From contig NC_068933.1 of the NCBI RefSeq assembly GCF_023091745.1, positions 21,456,001-21,520,000 on the forward strand: a DNA stretch of 64,000 bases, in the 5' to 3' direction. Positions 10,490 to 22,020 of the stretch are shown here, one piece after another. Both the position numbers and the translations under genes were made by a program. The first letter of the stretch is position 1. Each line of letters opens with the position of its first letter. Origin of the DNA: Budorcas taxicolor. Lineage: Eukaryota; Chordata; Mammalia; Artiodactyla; Bovidae. The notes beneath the pieces were generated by a model. The model was not told where the DNA came from. It did no database searches and worked only from the letters and a program-made list of their open reading frames with translations.

Positions 10490-11379
10490 ATGTATTTTTT
10501 CCCCTGGAAAAGCTAATTGCTTATGTATGGAAGGCTGAATGTTTTCACTCAGCCCTTGAATTTCAGTGCTAATGTTGTTGCAACGATTAAATGTACCACC
10601 CAAAGTGCTAAGTTAGCATACTACACTTTCCCTCTTAAGTTATTTTCAAGAGTTATTATTTCCTTTCTTTACAAAATAACTAATGATTTGTTCCTTTAAA
10701 TGCAGGACACAGCATTTTGCTCCTTGATATTTTCATATGCAAAAGTCAACATTTCTGTTTGCTTTCTTTGCATTATAGAAATGTCTAAATAGGCACATTT
10801 AAAATTCCCTGAATGTAATTTCCATCATTTGCAGTCTTGTGAAGTGTGGATTGAAAATTTCAGGCTAGATTTTTACAATTTACCTATGAAAATATTTTTT
10901 GGATTAAAATATAACCTCATTACAAAAAATTTGTCAGTGACTAATTAACCTTTTGACACGGCCCACCAAAGGCAGAGCATTAGCACTATAAATCCCAAAA
11001 TGAGTTCTATGATTTTCTGTATTCTTGAATATAAACTCAGTAACTCTTGTCATTTTGAGGACTTTTGCATGATCTAAAAATTGTTATTCACCACTTATCT
11101 TTTCTTCCAAGGCCTAATAATTGTGTTTTCCCTTAACATCAATGGACTCATAATTTTCAAATGAAAATGACACTTTCTGAGTTGCTTAACAGAGTGTTTT
11201 TCAATTTTGGATGTCAAATCATCATTATTTGCTTTCTATAAATCATACCATTGGTTAGCTAAATTTTTACCATTTCATGTTCTGCTTCAATCCCAATGAC
11301 TTTTTCAGTGTTGCCAGATACTGGTTAATATTAATGAAATAGCAATGACATCTATTAATATTATTGAGCCTTTAATACC
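10490..11379. other. AT-rich sequence without recognised features
   Basis: About 0.9 kb with no gene or repeat that I can name. Confidence 0.45.
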
Positions 11380-11720
11380 TGTTGAGCAATGTTTTAATTA
11401 ACTTATGTTATTGCAATTTTCAGTGCTAAAAGAAGCTGCCTGTCAGTGCAGGAGACGTGGGTTTGATCCCTGGGTCAGAAATATCCCTTGGAGGAGGAAA
11501 TGACCACCCACTCCAGTGTTCTTGTCAGAACTGTCTCATGGACAATGGAGACTGGTGGGCTATGGTCCATGGGGTCACAAAGACTCAGACATGACTGAAG
11601 CGACTGAGCTCGCACAATCATTTGCAGTTGAGGTTAAGTAGCTCTCTTCAAGGTCACACAGCTACTAAGCAGAGAATCTAGGTTTAAACCCCACACTGTG
11701 TGTCCCCAGAGCCCCTAATT
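11380..11720 (-). mobile_element. MIR remnant, antisense, split by a Bov-tA
   Basis: The clear part is 11620-11700: 'ttgaggttaagtagctctct', then 'ggtcacacagctactaagca' and 'ggtttaaacccc', the antisense MIR order. The left arm, about 11380-11426, is weaker. A Bov-tA separates them. Confidence 0.6.
11427..11615 (+). mobile_element. Bov-tA SINE, sense, partly truncated head
   Basis: It begins inside the tRNA-like head ('agaagctgcctgtcagtgca'), keeps box B-like 'gtttgatccctgg', 'cccactccagtgttcttg' and the tail 'agactcagacatgactgaag'. It lies inside a MIR and is therefore the younger insertion. Confidence 0.88.
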
Positions 11721-12408
11721 TTTCCTGTGGCCTCTCTAAATGATTCACCCTGAGAATATGACTTCATTTTTCACATTATTAACTTAAAAACTTCATAGGA
11801 AGCAAATTGAACTTAGCTGATATTTAACCTTATTATCAAAAGATTCAACTAGTCCTTATTATGCTGACATCGGTCTCCTAAAATAAAATAGTTCTGACCT
11901 TATAAGGTTTGAATGCTTCATTGTAATATGACATTTCAGAATCCTGGGAATAATTGCTGTGCTAATTTATTTTAATTGCCATGCATAACATACAATGGAA
12001 TGGGGAATTCTTCCATCAAACTTGAACTATTAGATACTCCTCTGATAATAAATCTCAGAATTTTAAGTATTTGGTTCTGTTTAATTTATTTGGTGATTGA
12101 TGATGTTCATGCTGTGTGTGTTAGCACAGTTGACATTAACAACAGAATGATATCACACATTACTTTACTTCTGTATTTTCAATTTATGTATTGTGGTGAA
12201 AAGTAGGGGGATACCAATGAAACTAGTTTTAACGTCTTAAAAAATTCCACAATATGGCAGAGCACTCCAAACATAACATTAAAGAAGTCCATAAGTAACT
12301 TCAGTCCCCAGAACATATAGCAAGGGCTCGCATTGTCTGTAAAAGCCTCTTGTTATTCATTTGCAGCTCTTCAGAACTATGTAACTATTTGACTAGAGCT
12401 CTTCACTG
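11721..12408. other. AT-rich sequence without recognised features
   Basis: About 0.7 kb. No gene or repeat is recognised. Confidence 0.45.
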
Positions 12409-12914
12409 CCTGTTGTTGTTCAGTCACTCAGTTGTGTCTGACTCTTTGCAACCCATGGAGTACAGCATGCCAGGCTTCCCTGTCTCCTGGAGTTTGCTCA
12501 GATGCACGTCCATTGAGTCAGTGATGCCATCCAACCATCTCATCCTCTGCCATTCTCTTCTCTTCCTGCCCTCAATCTTTCCCAGCAACAGAGTCTTTTC
12601 CAGTGAGTCAGCTGTTTCCATCAGGTGGCCAAAGTACTGGAGCTAAACTTCAACATCAGTTCTTCCAATGAATATTCAGGGTTGATTTCCTTTAGGATTG
12701 ACTGGTTTGATCTTCTTGCTGTCGAAGGGACTCTCAAGACTCTTTTCTAGTACCACAGTTTGAAAGCATCAATTCTTGGGCACTCAGCCTTCTTTGTGGT
12801 CCAACTCTCACATTCATACATGGCTACTGGAAAAACATAGCTTTGACTACATGGACCTTTGTAGGCAAAGTGATGTCTCTGCTTTTTAATACAAAGTGAT
12901 GTCCCTGCTTAGAT
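12409..12914 (-). mobile_element. BovB LINE 3' fragment, antisense
   Basis: It starts at the tail ('ttgttgttcagtcactcagt'), passes 'gatgccatccaaccatctca' and 'ggtggccaaagtactggagc', and reaches 'tggacctttgtaggcaaagt' and 'gctttttaata'. At its 5'-truncated end a short block 'caaagtgatgtctctgctt' is repeated in tandem at about 12893. Confidence 0.88.
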
Positions 12915-13552
12915 TTGTCAGAGCCTGTTAATTCTATCATACTGCAAACTCATGGAATGTTCCAGTGAACATTGTATCTTTCTTTAGTGTTCTCTTGGTC
13001 TTACCCAAGTTTCCTGCCTTTTGTTGACCATAAATTGCCCCTGGCAACTCTATACAATGTATGGCCAATTCCTCCATAGTAGAAAAAAATAAGTTGCACA
13101 ATATTAATCAAAATTTAGTGGTTGTACTATAGCTCACTAGGTGATAACTCAGGGCTTTAGAAAATATAATATCTGTATAGATTTCTCTGGTGTATTCAGA
13201 GATTCTTCAGTTGTGTAATGACATGGATTTAGAGTGAATTAGAAAGTTGTGAAATTAGAAGTGACTCTCTCTTTTATTTAAAAATATGAATGACTAGGCA
13301 TATTATCTCAGAATTATCTCTAAACATCAGAAGCTACTTGAAATTTGGAATCGTCATTATAATGGTATGATCATTAAGAGAAGAACTGTGCCTATCAAAA
13401 CTAGAGACTCTACTTCTATTTATAAAAATAATGTAAATGGTCCCACCATGGGTAACTTACTAAAAGGTAGGATGCTTCTTAGCCCCTTGGAATGCTGTGG
13501 CATCTAGAACACTGTCTAAATGTATCTAGAGAGAAAAGCACAGAATAGAACC
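12915..13552. other. AT-rich sequence without recognised features
   Basis: About 0.6 kb. No gene or repeat is recognised. Confidence 0.45.
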
Positions 13553-13761
13553 ACAGTTCTTAGCCTGACTGCATGCATACGGACCTATGCGGGAGCTTAT
13601 TTAGAAGTGCATATTCACAGATATCACTTCAGAAATTCTGGATCAGAACTTGGAGTTGGAGTAAGGTAGTAGTGAGAGTCTGTATTGCAAATGTCCATAA
13701 AGATACATTCTAGGAATCGTAGGTTCCTTCTGAACATCTCTTGGGAATCCCTGTTGTAAAC
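13553..13761 (+). mobile_element. MER5-like hAT (Charlie) remnant
   Basis: It starts like MER5A ('cagttcttagcctgactgca'), has 'gagcttatttagaagtgcat' and a middle 'ggatcagaacttggagttgg', and finishes near 'gggaatccctgttgtaaacc', corresponding to the 'gagaaccactg' terminus. It is diverged, so the class is better supported than the subfamily. Confidence 0.6.
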
Positions 13762-13860
13762 CGGTATTGGAGTCAGACATCCTGTTTTTGGATCCATCTT
13801 TACCATTCACTATCTTGTCAGCCCTTCACTTCCCCCTTTGTAATGCATATTTGAGAACTG
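13762..13860 (+). mobile_element. MIR SINE remnant, sense
   Basis: The order 'tggagtcagacatcctg', then 'ttcactatcttgtcagccct', then 'ttcccc(ctt)tgtaatg' follows sense MIR from the core to the 'cctcatctgtaaaatg' part. It directly abuts the MER5-like remnant. Confidence 0.55.
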
Positions 13861-15404
13861 GTTGGGGAGCCTGAGACATATTACATGTTCACTGCCTTCC
13901 ACATGACTTGATCCCAATTAGGGTTTCTATATTGAGAGCAATTACTGTTAAAGTTGTCATCGTCAGCTCCGCTTGTGGGATAGGCATCACAGATAATACC
14001 TGTTGAGTCTGGGTATGAAGGCATTACACTCTTGGAAAAGAAAATGAATCCTCTGTAACCACTCTGAAAGTTGAGGCTTGACTCATAAATCTTGACTTCT
14101 CATTCTCACTGGAATATATACATATAGGTAGATACCTAATTTATATCAAGACCATGAATCTTCATACATATATAGATTATTTGTATGTAGATTCTTTACT
14201 GTATAAAAAAATCTGTATGTAAACATCATATACATATGAGTATTAGATAAAATAGCCCAGTCTTCCAAAAGCTAATGAGTGATGTAAAAACTTTTTTTTT
14301 TTTCCACAGTGTTCTATTTGATATTCCACTGATGCACTTGGCTCTATTCAATCAGGGCAAACCGTTCCATTTTCCACTCTTTATTGTTTGGTTTTACTAA
14401 CTTATTCTGCAGTGCTGCAAGCAAATAACTTATGACAGCAACAACTTATCAGTTTTGTATCAGTATAAGCTTCTAGTGTAAAATGCCCTGTTTAGCCCTC
14501 AGTCATTTCTGTGAAAGGTCATCAATGCCTCAAATGAAAGAGGTGATACATGTCTATCTGGTTTTGCATGATAATCCTTCTGAAAAACAGAAAGTGTATC
14601 TGTAGATGCAGGAGAGCACCGCTTCTTGTTGTGGTCATGGCTATCTTTTAAAAATCTGGATGGATTTAAGATGGAGAAGTGGAAAAAAGTAGAGTTTCTT
14701 TGGAGAAAGCTGAGAAAGGTGATGGGACGAGCACATGCATCTTTGTCAGGTTTTCGTTTGCTGCTGTAGTCAGGCTTTCTTCTCAGTTCAATTTTTATTG
14801 TGCTTCACGCAACCTTCAACAACTTGTGAATTTCCACTATGATCCTTCTGGGTTTCTATATTGAGAGTAATGACATAGCCACACACATTCCCAGAAATGA
14901 GTCTGACAGCTCTTCTCCTTATATAGAATTAAGAGGCCCCCTGATCCTCATCAATCAGATAAAAGGTACTATGCTATTAAATTTTTATTATATCTTATCT
15001 CCTTAGAGGAGAACAACCCTGCAATTTGTATTCTACACATGGCTTTAGAATGATATCTTTTTAAAACATTAACTTAAATGGTTAAATAATTACCTTTTAG
15101 CTTTCTTTTCATAAAATCAAATATCAGTGCACTAAATTTTTTATTGACTAAATACTGGTGATTTTTTAATAGCTGACTTGTACATTGTCAGTAACGTTTG
15201 TGGTTATTCTGTTCTGTGATTTATATGTTATGTGTCTTGCCATTCATTTCTAAGCACGTTTGACTGCCATTCAAGGGAAAGTCAATGCAACAGTTTTCAA
15301 GAAGAGTGAGACTTATTTTTGTTTTTTTTTTCCTTTTGTTGTCTGTTTGCCACAGCCACTCAGAGTTCCTAAGCTCCCTTCACTCTCTACTGAACTTTCC
15401 AAAG
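13861..15404. other. AT-rich sequence without recognised features
   Basis: About 1.5 kb. It includes a TATA-rich low-complexity patch near 14115-14240. No gene or repeat family is recognised. Confidence 0.45.
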
Positions 15405-15580
15405 GTTGAACACTCAGGAACCACACTGCCTGGTGTGAAATTCAGTCTTACCACTTACTAACCATGCAACCAGGAAGGAGGTTTTAGCTTCTCTCTGTCT
15501 TACTTTCTTTGTATATAAAATGTAGATAATAATATATATTCAATACAAATGCTTGATAAATAGTATCATTATTAACCTCA
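15405..15580 (+). mobile_element. MIR SINE, sense
   Basis: The sequence has 'ctgcctggtgtgaaattcag', 'ttaccacttactaaccatgc', 'ttactttctttgtatataaa', and a tail 'gcttgataaatagtatcatt', which is the full MIR order from the tRNA-side half to the 3' end. Confidence 0.75.
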
Positions 15581-15721
15581 GCTCTTTAGTTCACACTAAC
15601 AGGTACATGACTGATTCAGATTCCTTGTGATAAAAATCTTTAAAAATCCTGGTGAATTTGCATAACTTTTCAAAAAACCAAACTCCCCCACCCCATCCAG
15701 CAAAGACAGCACTTGATGAAT

Positions 15722-15808
15722 CAGCTGGAGAATCCCATGGACTGAGGAGCCTGGCGGGCTACAGCCGATGGGATCACAAAGAGTCAGACACAACTGAGTG
15801 ACTAACAC
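15722..15808 (+). mobile_element. Bov-tA SINE 3' fragment, sense
   Basis: Only the 3' half is present: 'ggagaatcccatggactgag', 'gaggagcctggcgggctaca' and 'gagtcagacacaactgagtg'. The tRNA head is missing. Confidence 0.85.
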
Positions 15809-16171
15809 TAGAGGCAGGAAGAGCTGGGGAGATGGGGCTTGGTGTTCCCAGTCTTTGAAATCTTATCTTAGAAATGTGATGATGTGGCTTATCCTTCCTT
15901 TGGCAAACCACTCTCCATCTTGTCAAACTGTATATCAACTTATTTCTGAAATTATTTCACCTGAAACTCAGAGAACCATTTTATTCCCTCTATCTTTGAT
16001 CTTGAACTTGAATCCTAAGAAGCAAACTGCTCTTCTATTGCTGAGCTAATCCTGCTGTGTCACTCAGTCCTTTCAGTCCCTCTTGCCAGGACCTCAGTTT
16101 GGGTCTTCATTTATTCTCCCCTGTGATGCAGAAACAGCCTTCAAACATCCATTCCTGGTTGGCTTTACCCT
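15809..16171. other. Unassigned, possibly L2-derived
   Basis: Pyrimidine-rich stretches near 16075-16165 have a weak resemblance to the middle of LINE2 3' regions. That is not strong enough to name. Confidence 0.3.
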
Positions 16172-16598
16172 CTTGTACGGGTTTGCTAGAGTTGTCATAA
16201 CAAAATCCTGGAGACTGGTGGATTAATCGACAGAAATTTATTTTCTCATGGTTCTGGAGTCTGGAAGTCCAAGATCAGGGTGTCATTGGCTTCCTCTAGA
16301 CCTCTCTTATTGGCATGCAATGCCCATCTTCTCGCTGCCTCTTTAAATGGTCTTCCCTTTGTGTGCGTGCCCTTACAGGCACTCTGTATGTCCAAATTTC
16401 CCCTTATGAGGACTCAAATCAAATGGAATTAGATAAGACCCCATGACTTCATTTAACTTTAATTAGCCCTTTAAATGCTTTATTTTCAAATACAGTCACA
16501 TTTTGAAGCACTAGGGCTCTCGGCTTCAGTATACAAAATCAGAGTGGGACAGAGGGCATTCAGGCCATACCACCATATACTACTGTTGTATACTCTGT
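16172..16598 (-). mobile_element. MaLR (MLT1-like) LTR, antisense
   Basis: On the + strand it reads in antisense order: 'gctagagttgtcataacaaa', 'cagaaatttattttctcatg', 'ctggaagtccaagatcaggg', 'tgtatgtccaaatttcccct', and 'caaatacagtcacattttga'. It runs up to the Bov-tA at 16600. No internal retroviral sequence is seen. Confidence 0.8.
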
Positions 16599-16599
16599 G

Positions 16600-16816
16600 G
16601 ATACTCAGTCGTTCAGCCGTATTGGACTCTTTTGAGGCTCCATGGACTGTAGCCCACCAGGATCCTCTGTCCATGGGATTTCCCAGGCAAGAATACTGGA
16701 GTGGGTTGTCATTTCCTCCTCTAAGGGATCTTCTTGACCCAGAGATCCAACCCACTTTTCTTGTGTCTTCTACACTGGCAGGTGATTTCTTTACCACTGT
16801 GCCACCTGGCCAGCCC
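16600..16816 (-). mobile_element. Bov-tA SINE, antisense
   Basis: It is full length in antisense: tail 'cagtcgttcagccgtattgg', body 'aatactggagtgggttgtca', and head 'ttctttaccactgtgccacc'. It sits at the end of the MaLR LTR. Confidence 0.9.
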
Positions 16817-17000
16817 TAGCCCCCTTCTAATACATTGTTCATACTTCTGTCCTAATAATGTGTCTAAAACAAGGGACTAATCTTGTCAATCATCTGTGCT
16901 GAATATTTCACTGCTTCTCTCTTGTCTTCCAGAGAAATCCGTATGACTTTGTACAGCATACATAACCTAGCCCTGGAAGCCTCTTTTAATAAATTAATTG
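16817..17000 (+). mobile_element. Possible L2 fragment
   Basis: The stretch 'tatttcactgcttctctctt' followed by 'agcatacataacctagccct' resembles the sense L2 region ('...catggcatacaaggccct...'). The resemblance is weak. Confidence 0.35.
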
Positions 17001-17039
17001 AGACTGCCAGGATTGCTGCACTGAGGCTTGTTGGACTGT

Positions 17040-17235
17040 GAGGAAAGGTACTGTTTTCAACAAATGATTATGTCACCTTAACGTGAGAGCATTAGGAAGT
17101 GGGGCCTTTGGAAGGCCCTTAGACCATGAGCAGAGCCCACCAAGCTCCTCCGTCCATGGGATTCTCCAGGCAAGAATACTGGAGTGGGTTGCCATTTCCT
17201 TTTTGTTAAGGCAGCCCAAATAGACTAAGATGGCC
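17040..17235 (+). mobile_element. MLT1-like LTR fragments around a SINE patch
   Basis: The left piece, to 17133, has 'gagcattaggaagtggggcctttgg' split by small changes, then 'agaccatgagcagagccc'. The right piece, 17201-17235, is the LTR terminus 'ttgttaaggcagcccaaata' and 'gactaag'. The roughly 300 bases expected between them are missing and replaced by a short antisense Bov fragment. Confidence 0.6.
17134..17200 (-). mobile_element. Internal Bov SINE fragment, antisense
   Basis: The sequence runs from 'agcccaccaagctcctccgt' to 'gagtgggttgccatttcct'. Both the tail and the tRNA head are absent. It lies between two ends of an LTR. Confidence 0.8.
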
Positions 17236-17397
17236 AAAGGCAGGAGTGTGCCAAACTAGTGCATAGAGCAAATTTGCAAGCACTCATCCAGCCTCCACCT
17301 GCTACTCCAAGCTCTTTCTCAGCATTTCCCCTTCTCTCTGACCCGTATAAGCACTTGAGCACCCTCTGTGTCATGATTGCTTTTCCTTCTTTGTGTG

Positions 17398-17605
17398 TGT
17401 ACTCAGTCACTCAGTCATGTTTACTCTTTGTGATCCCATGGACTGTAGCCCACCAGGCTCTTCTGTCCATGGGATTTTCCAGACAAGAATACTGGAGTGG
17501 GTTGCCATTCCCTCCTCCAGGGGATCTTCCAGACCCAGGGTTTGAACCTGAATCTCCTATGTCTCCTGCTTTGGAGGCAGATTCTTTACCACCTTGCCAC
17601 CTCTC
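17398..17605 (-). mobile_element. Bov-tA SINE, antisense
   Basis: It is near full length: 'actcagtcactcagtcatgt', 'aatactggagtgggttgcca', 'gacccagggtttgaacctga' and a slightly degraded head 'ttctttaccaccttgccacc'. Confidence 0.92.
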
Positions 17606-17800
17606 CTTGATGAGGAGTGCTTTCTCTTCTAATTTTTTCTCACTTTCAAATTTCAACTCACAGTTCACCTTTTCCAGGTAGCTTTCCTGGTTTCTTTTTC
17701 CTCACTGTGGCCTCCTATGTGCAGGACTTAGCATCTATCTCAGCTAATATTAGCATACATTCTGGCTATTAGCTAGCTTATTTATTGGTATCTCCAAGAA
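17606..17800 (+). mobile_element. Possible L2 3' fragment
   Basis: The order 'tttcaactcacagttcacc', 'aggtagctttcctggtttc' and 'tagcttatttattggtatct' follows the sense L2 3' region ('caaatgtcacct...ccttccctgacc...'). The stretch 17236-17397 upstream of the Bov-tA may belong to the same L2. It is diverged. Confidence 0.4.
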
Positions 17801-18405
17801 TGGATTGATTTTATTTCATTCAACCAAGATGTTTCACACTTAACCCAAACTTTATGCATTTGGTAAGTGATGGTTTCAGCTCTCTCCTATGTGTGATTAC
17901 ACGGTAATATTCACACTTTGTGAATATTTCTGTGACAAAAAATAAAAACAATCAGAAGCAGTAAAACATTAGGTAAATTATTAGGTAAATTACTGTTGTC
18001 CACCAAATGTATCAGTCAACCACCACACAGACTAAAAATATGGCGAATAATAATAAATATTCAAGTGTGGGTAAGACCATTCAAGTGACATCCAACCCAG
18101 ATATACCCAGAATTACAGATGTGGCTAAATTCCTGCTAGTAATCCTACAGTGAAACATAAATTCAGTAAGTTATTTGAGTTCTGTCATGAACCACTTTGG
18201 CTCGATAGCCAGTATTAAAAGCTATGATAATGTGGATACATTTAGAGTAGTTTTTGGCATAATTTAAAAAACAATCATCATATTATAGACCTGTGTTGAA
18301 TCTGAGCTAAAAAGCACATTCAACATGCTGCTGCAACCATATCCCTTTATTTATAAAAGAATTGCAAATAAGGCAAGACTCTGATATTAATAATTGCCCT
18401 CAGAT
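17801..18405. other. AT-rich sequence without recognised features
   Basis: Apart from a short tandem 'attaggtaaatt' pair near 17970, nothing is recognised. Confidence 0.45.
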
Positions 18406-18626
18406 AGAGATTTATGAGCATCCCTGGTGACTCAGACAGTAAAGAATCTCCTGCCTGCAATTCAGAAGACCTGGGTTTTATCCCTGGGTTGGGAAGATCC
18501 CCTGGAGGGGAGACCATAGCAACCTACTCCAGTATTCTTGCCTAAAGAATCCCCATGGACAGAGGAGCCTGGTGGGCTACAGTCCATTGGGTCGCAAAGA
18601 GTCAGACATGATACCCAGAGATTTAT
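18406..18626 (+). mobile_element. Bov-tA SINE, sense, with 10-bp duplication
   Basis: The SINE at 18416-18616 has the head 'tccctggtgactcagacagt', 'ctactccagtattcttgcct' and the tail 'gagtcagacatgat'. It is flanked by perfect 'agagatttat' copies at 18406-18415 and 18617-18626, so both insertion boundaries are defined. Confidence 0.93.
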
Positions 18627-20279
18627 ACCTAGTGTCATTCCTGGTTGCTGCTATTGAGATTTGTAATGGCAAATTAAAGCTATTTTAAAGCCACAAGAGA
18701 AGTCAAGATGAGTCTTCCATTCTGACTGGCAAGCAGGATTGATCCTTAATGAAAAAGTTAACTCCTTAATGAATTTAATTGGAATTTATATTCCAAAGCA
18801 GTAAATGCAAGTAATTAATGATGCCATGCTATCTATCACCATCTTTGCTATTAAAAGCATGTCACTTAGGTACTGAATACATGTATAATCATATCATTTT
18901 CTCACTGGAAAGCTTATAAACTATAACCCAGGAGTTTATTCAGACATTACTTTCTACCAAGGAATATTTGCATTTTTCATGAGAAAGATACCCTAGTCTG
19001 AGTTAAACAGGCTTGTTCTATTCTAAACGGTGTTTTCATTGTTTTTGCTGAGGAGTTGGGGAAAAAATATTTATGTACAGTTGTTTACTTTTTTTCTTTT
19101 TGTAGGTTAGTGCTTCTGGGCCTACAAGTATTGATGGTTTTGCACTAGCTACACTATTTTCCATTATTTTTTTGGAAAAGACACAGTATCTTAGTGCATG
19201 TTTTGTTTCTTACCTGAAGCTTCTAAATGTTTCTGACAAAAGAGAAAAGTATGGTTGGAAAGTTATATTACTTTACTTCATATATTGAAAGAAAATCCTA
19301 CTTATAATAGCACAAATTTTAAATATAACAATGCCTTACATTTTAGTGGTTCATAAAATAATGGAAAGCTGATACTTCTGATTAATGTCATCACATATTA
19401 CAAACAGCTAGTTAACTTTCAACTGAAGCATTGCAGCTGGATTATATGATCTTTGAATAAATTTTATTTTGATAAAAGACATGCATGCTACAGTATTTTT
19501 GCTTTAATCTTTATTAACAATTAATTCAGTCACAGAAATATGCAGCTTATTTACAGAGATGGTACAAATAGGATTTTCCTGAATGCATCCACAGGATTTT
19601 TTTTAGATGGTATAATATATGTTTTGCCATAAAAGTATATGATGGGTGATATTTTCAGTCATCTGCTAGAATTATCCACAGAAGAATGTATGTGTTTTAG
19701 AGTAGGAGGCATTTTATCATTGATTAAAATCCTAATAATTTTAAAGGAAGTTCCTAGAATCAAATATTATTAGCTTAATAAATGCATATGATGGATGACA
19801 TTATATGAATATAATACTGAGAAGAAGAAACTGGATGGTTGTGTGAATGTGGAGAAAGAAAATAAAGAAATATGTAATCATAAATGCTCAGCCTTAAATA
19901 TCACAAATACAAAGAGAGAATAAATTTTGAAAAGAAGGCTAAGAAAGATATCAGTATCTCAAGGAAAGAGACAACTTTCAACATCCTGTTCATTTTCTAA
20001 AAATTTAATACCCTACCCAATTTTTAAAAAAAACTTAACAGAAAACAGCACCTCTTGGTTCATAGCAGTATTTTCATTTAATTTTCATTAAAGACATACT
20101 GGACTTAGAGCAGTAATTATGGGCTTTTATTTTTTTAATGTATCTCCTTGTATTAGTGGCGACACACTACATAATGACTGCATTTTAGAAGCCAGGCCAG
20201 AAATGTCAGCCTCATCAGGTGTGCCAAGGAGCTCAGTTTGGAATTCTTACCATGTATAGGAGCAGCACCTGGGAAAATT
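18627..20279. other. AT-rich sequence without recognised features
   Basis: About 1.65 kb with high AT content. I see no gene, SINE or LINE. Confidence 0.45.
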
Positions 20280-20490
20280 ATTGTTGGACACAGTGTTTCT
20301 TAGCCTGAGTGTCACTGTGTGGTCATGGATGACCAGAGTTGGAAGGAAATCCAGACGATCTCTGGAATTCCTTTGATGTACTTTTCTAACTGTAGTTATA
20401 ACTTTGAGAAAAAGCCAGGTGGATACAGAGCTTCTCAGTTATAATTTTAGAATAAGTTCTTATTTCCTTCATCTCACTTTCTATGACAGC
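20280..20490. repeat. Unidentified interspersed repeat, copy 2
   Basis: It is the partner of 9838-10032 in the same orientation. The clearest shared part is 20352-20485, including 'atctctggaattcctttgat', 'gagaaaaagccaggtggata' and 'catctcactttctatga'. The two copies differ by scattered substitutions and small indels, consistent with an old interspersed repeat. Confidence 0.65.
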
Positions 20491-20550
20491 CGTGTGGGAA
20501 CCATCATCAGGCTGTTACCAGAACTTTCTTTCTAGTCAATCCTCCTATGG

Positions 20551-20607
20551 TTGTGAAAGTCACTGATTTATGTCCAACTCTTTGCGACCCCATGGACTGT
20601 AGCCCTC
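20551..20607 (-). mobile_element. Bov-tA tail fragment, antisense
   Basis: Only the BovB-like tail and a few following bases remain: 'gtccaactctttgcgacccc' and 'atggactgtagccc'. Confidence 0.75.
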
Positions 20608-21016
20608 AGTCATCTAAATGCATGTTTAAGGAGATATGCTTTCTGATCATTTTTAAGTGGATTCTGTCTTAAGAATCTTTTTATGTAAATTGTTACTTCT
20701 TAGAAATGACCAGTGTCATGAAAATAATAAATAAATGTTGCTAGCTTCTTTAAAAACTAAAGGGATACAATTCAAGCATATGATGTAACCCTGAAAGTCT
20801 TAGACTATTGTCTATGGAGATTTCTATGATCATTAGATATATCAGAGTACATTTCAGTAGTAATATTGATACCTGATATTTTGTGTAATGTGTACAATTT
20901 ATAAAATAGTTTTACATATGTGTTATTTAATCTTCATAATAAATTATGAGATTCATAATGTAGTTTTTCCATAATATAGTTATTATTATACCATTGAATA
21001 TGAAGAAACTGAATTT
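20608..21016. other. AT-rich sequence without recognised features
   Basis: About 0.4 kb. No gene or repeat is recognised. Confidence 0.45.
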
Positions 21017-21253
21017 AAGGAATGGCCTGAGGGCTTCCCTAGTAGCTCAGATGGTAAAGAATCTGCCTGCAATGCAGAAGACGTGGTTTCTATCCCTGGG
21101 TTGGGAAGATCCCCTGGAGAAGGAAATGGCTACTCACTTCAGTATTCTTGCCTGGAGAATCTCATGGACAGAGGAGCCTGGCGGGTTACAGCCCATGGAG
21201 TTGTAAAGAGTCAAACACGACTGAGCAATTAACACACAAGGAATGGCCTGAGG
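21017..21253 (+). mobile_element. Bov-tA SINE, sense, with perfect 16-bp duplication
   Basis: The element at 21033-21237 runs from 'gcttccctagtagctcagat' to 'cacgactgagcaattaacac'. The flanks 21017-21032 and 21238-21253 are identical ('aaggaatggcctgagg'). The perfect duplication indicates a relatively recent insertion. Confidence 0.96.
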
Positions 21254-21366
21254 TGAGTGTTCTCCAAGTATGCTCCTGTCTCTTCACTGAATTGCCACTC
21301 AGTGGTGGCTACAGTTCCCGAACAGTTCCTGGTGCTTTATGATATAGATAATATAGACAAAGATAA

Positions 21367-21660
21367 TTTCCCACTTGCTGCTGCTGCTAAATCGAGTCAG
21401 TCTTGTCCGACTCTGTGCGACCCCATAGACGGCAGTCTACCAGGCTCTGCCGTCCCTGGGATTCTCCAGGCAAGAACACTAGAGTGGGTTGCCATTTCCT
21501 TTTCCAATACATGAAAGTGAAAAGTGAAATTGAAGTCGCTCAGTCGTGTCCGACTCTTAGCGACCCCATGGACTGCAGCTTCCCAGGCTCCTCTGTCCAT
21601 GGAATTTTCCAGGCAACAGTACTGGAGTGGGTCGCCAGTGCCTTCTCTGTTTCCCACTTG
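21367..21660 (-). mobile_element. BOV-A2 dimer, antisense, with perfect 11-bp duplication
   Basis: The element at 21378-21649 has the (GCT)n start, both monomers and the 'gtgaaaagtgaaattgaagt' linker. It is flanked by 'tttcccacttg' at 21367-21377 and 21650-21660. Confidence 0.96.
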
Positions 21661-21829
21661 GATGTATTCCCAAATTAACCTACTGGCAACTGATGCTCTC
21701 TAGATAGCTCTTCATCTCCTGGGACTTTCTCACAGTTAATGCCATAATAACAGCATCCTTTCAACCACGTGAAACAGACCTGGAACCATCTTAGAAAATT
21801 CCTTATCTTTGTCCTCATCCCTTATGCCT

Positions 21830-22020
21830 GACACTTTGCAGCTCTGTAGACCGTAGCCTGCCAAGCTTCTCTGTTCATGAGATTCTCCAGGCAAGAATAC
21901 TGCAGTGGGTTGCCATGCCCTCCTCCAGGGGGTCTTCCCATCCCAGGGACCAAACCCACATCTCTTACATCTCCTGCATTGGCAGGTGGATTCTTACCAC
22001 TAGCACCACCTGGGAAGCCC
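21830..22020 (-). mobile_element. Bov-tA SINE, antisense, inside L2
   Basis: It is present from 'ctgtagaccgtagcctgcca' through 'aatactgcagtgggttgcca' and 'gggaccaaacccacatctct' to the head 'accacctgggaagccc'. The tail is degraded. Confidence 0.88.

Noticed and set aside
21033..21110. tRNA gene-like heads with box A and box B
   Set aside because: They are the tRNA-derived heads of Bov-tA SINEs, always followed by the SINE body and tail, with no intact cloverleaf.
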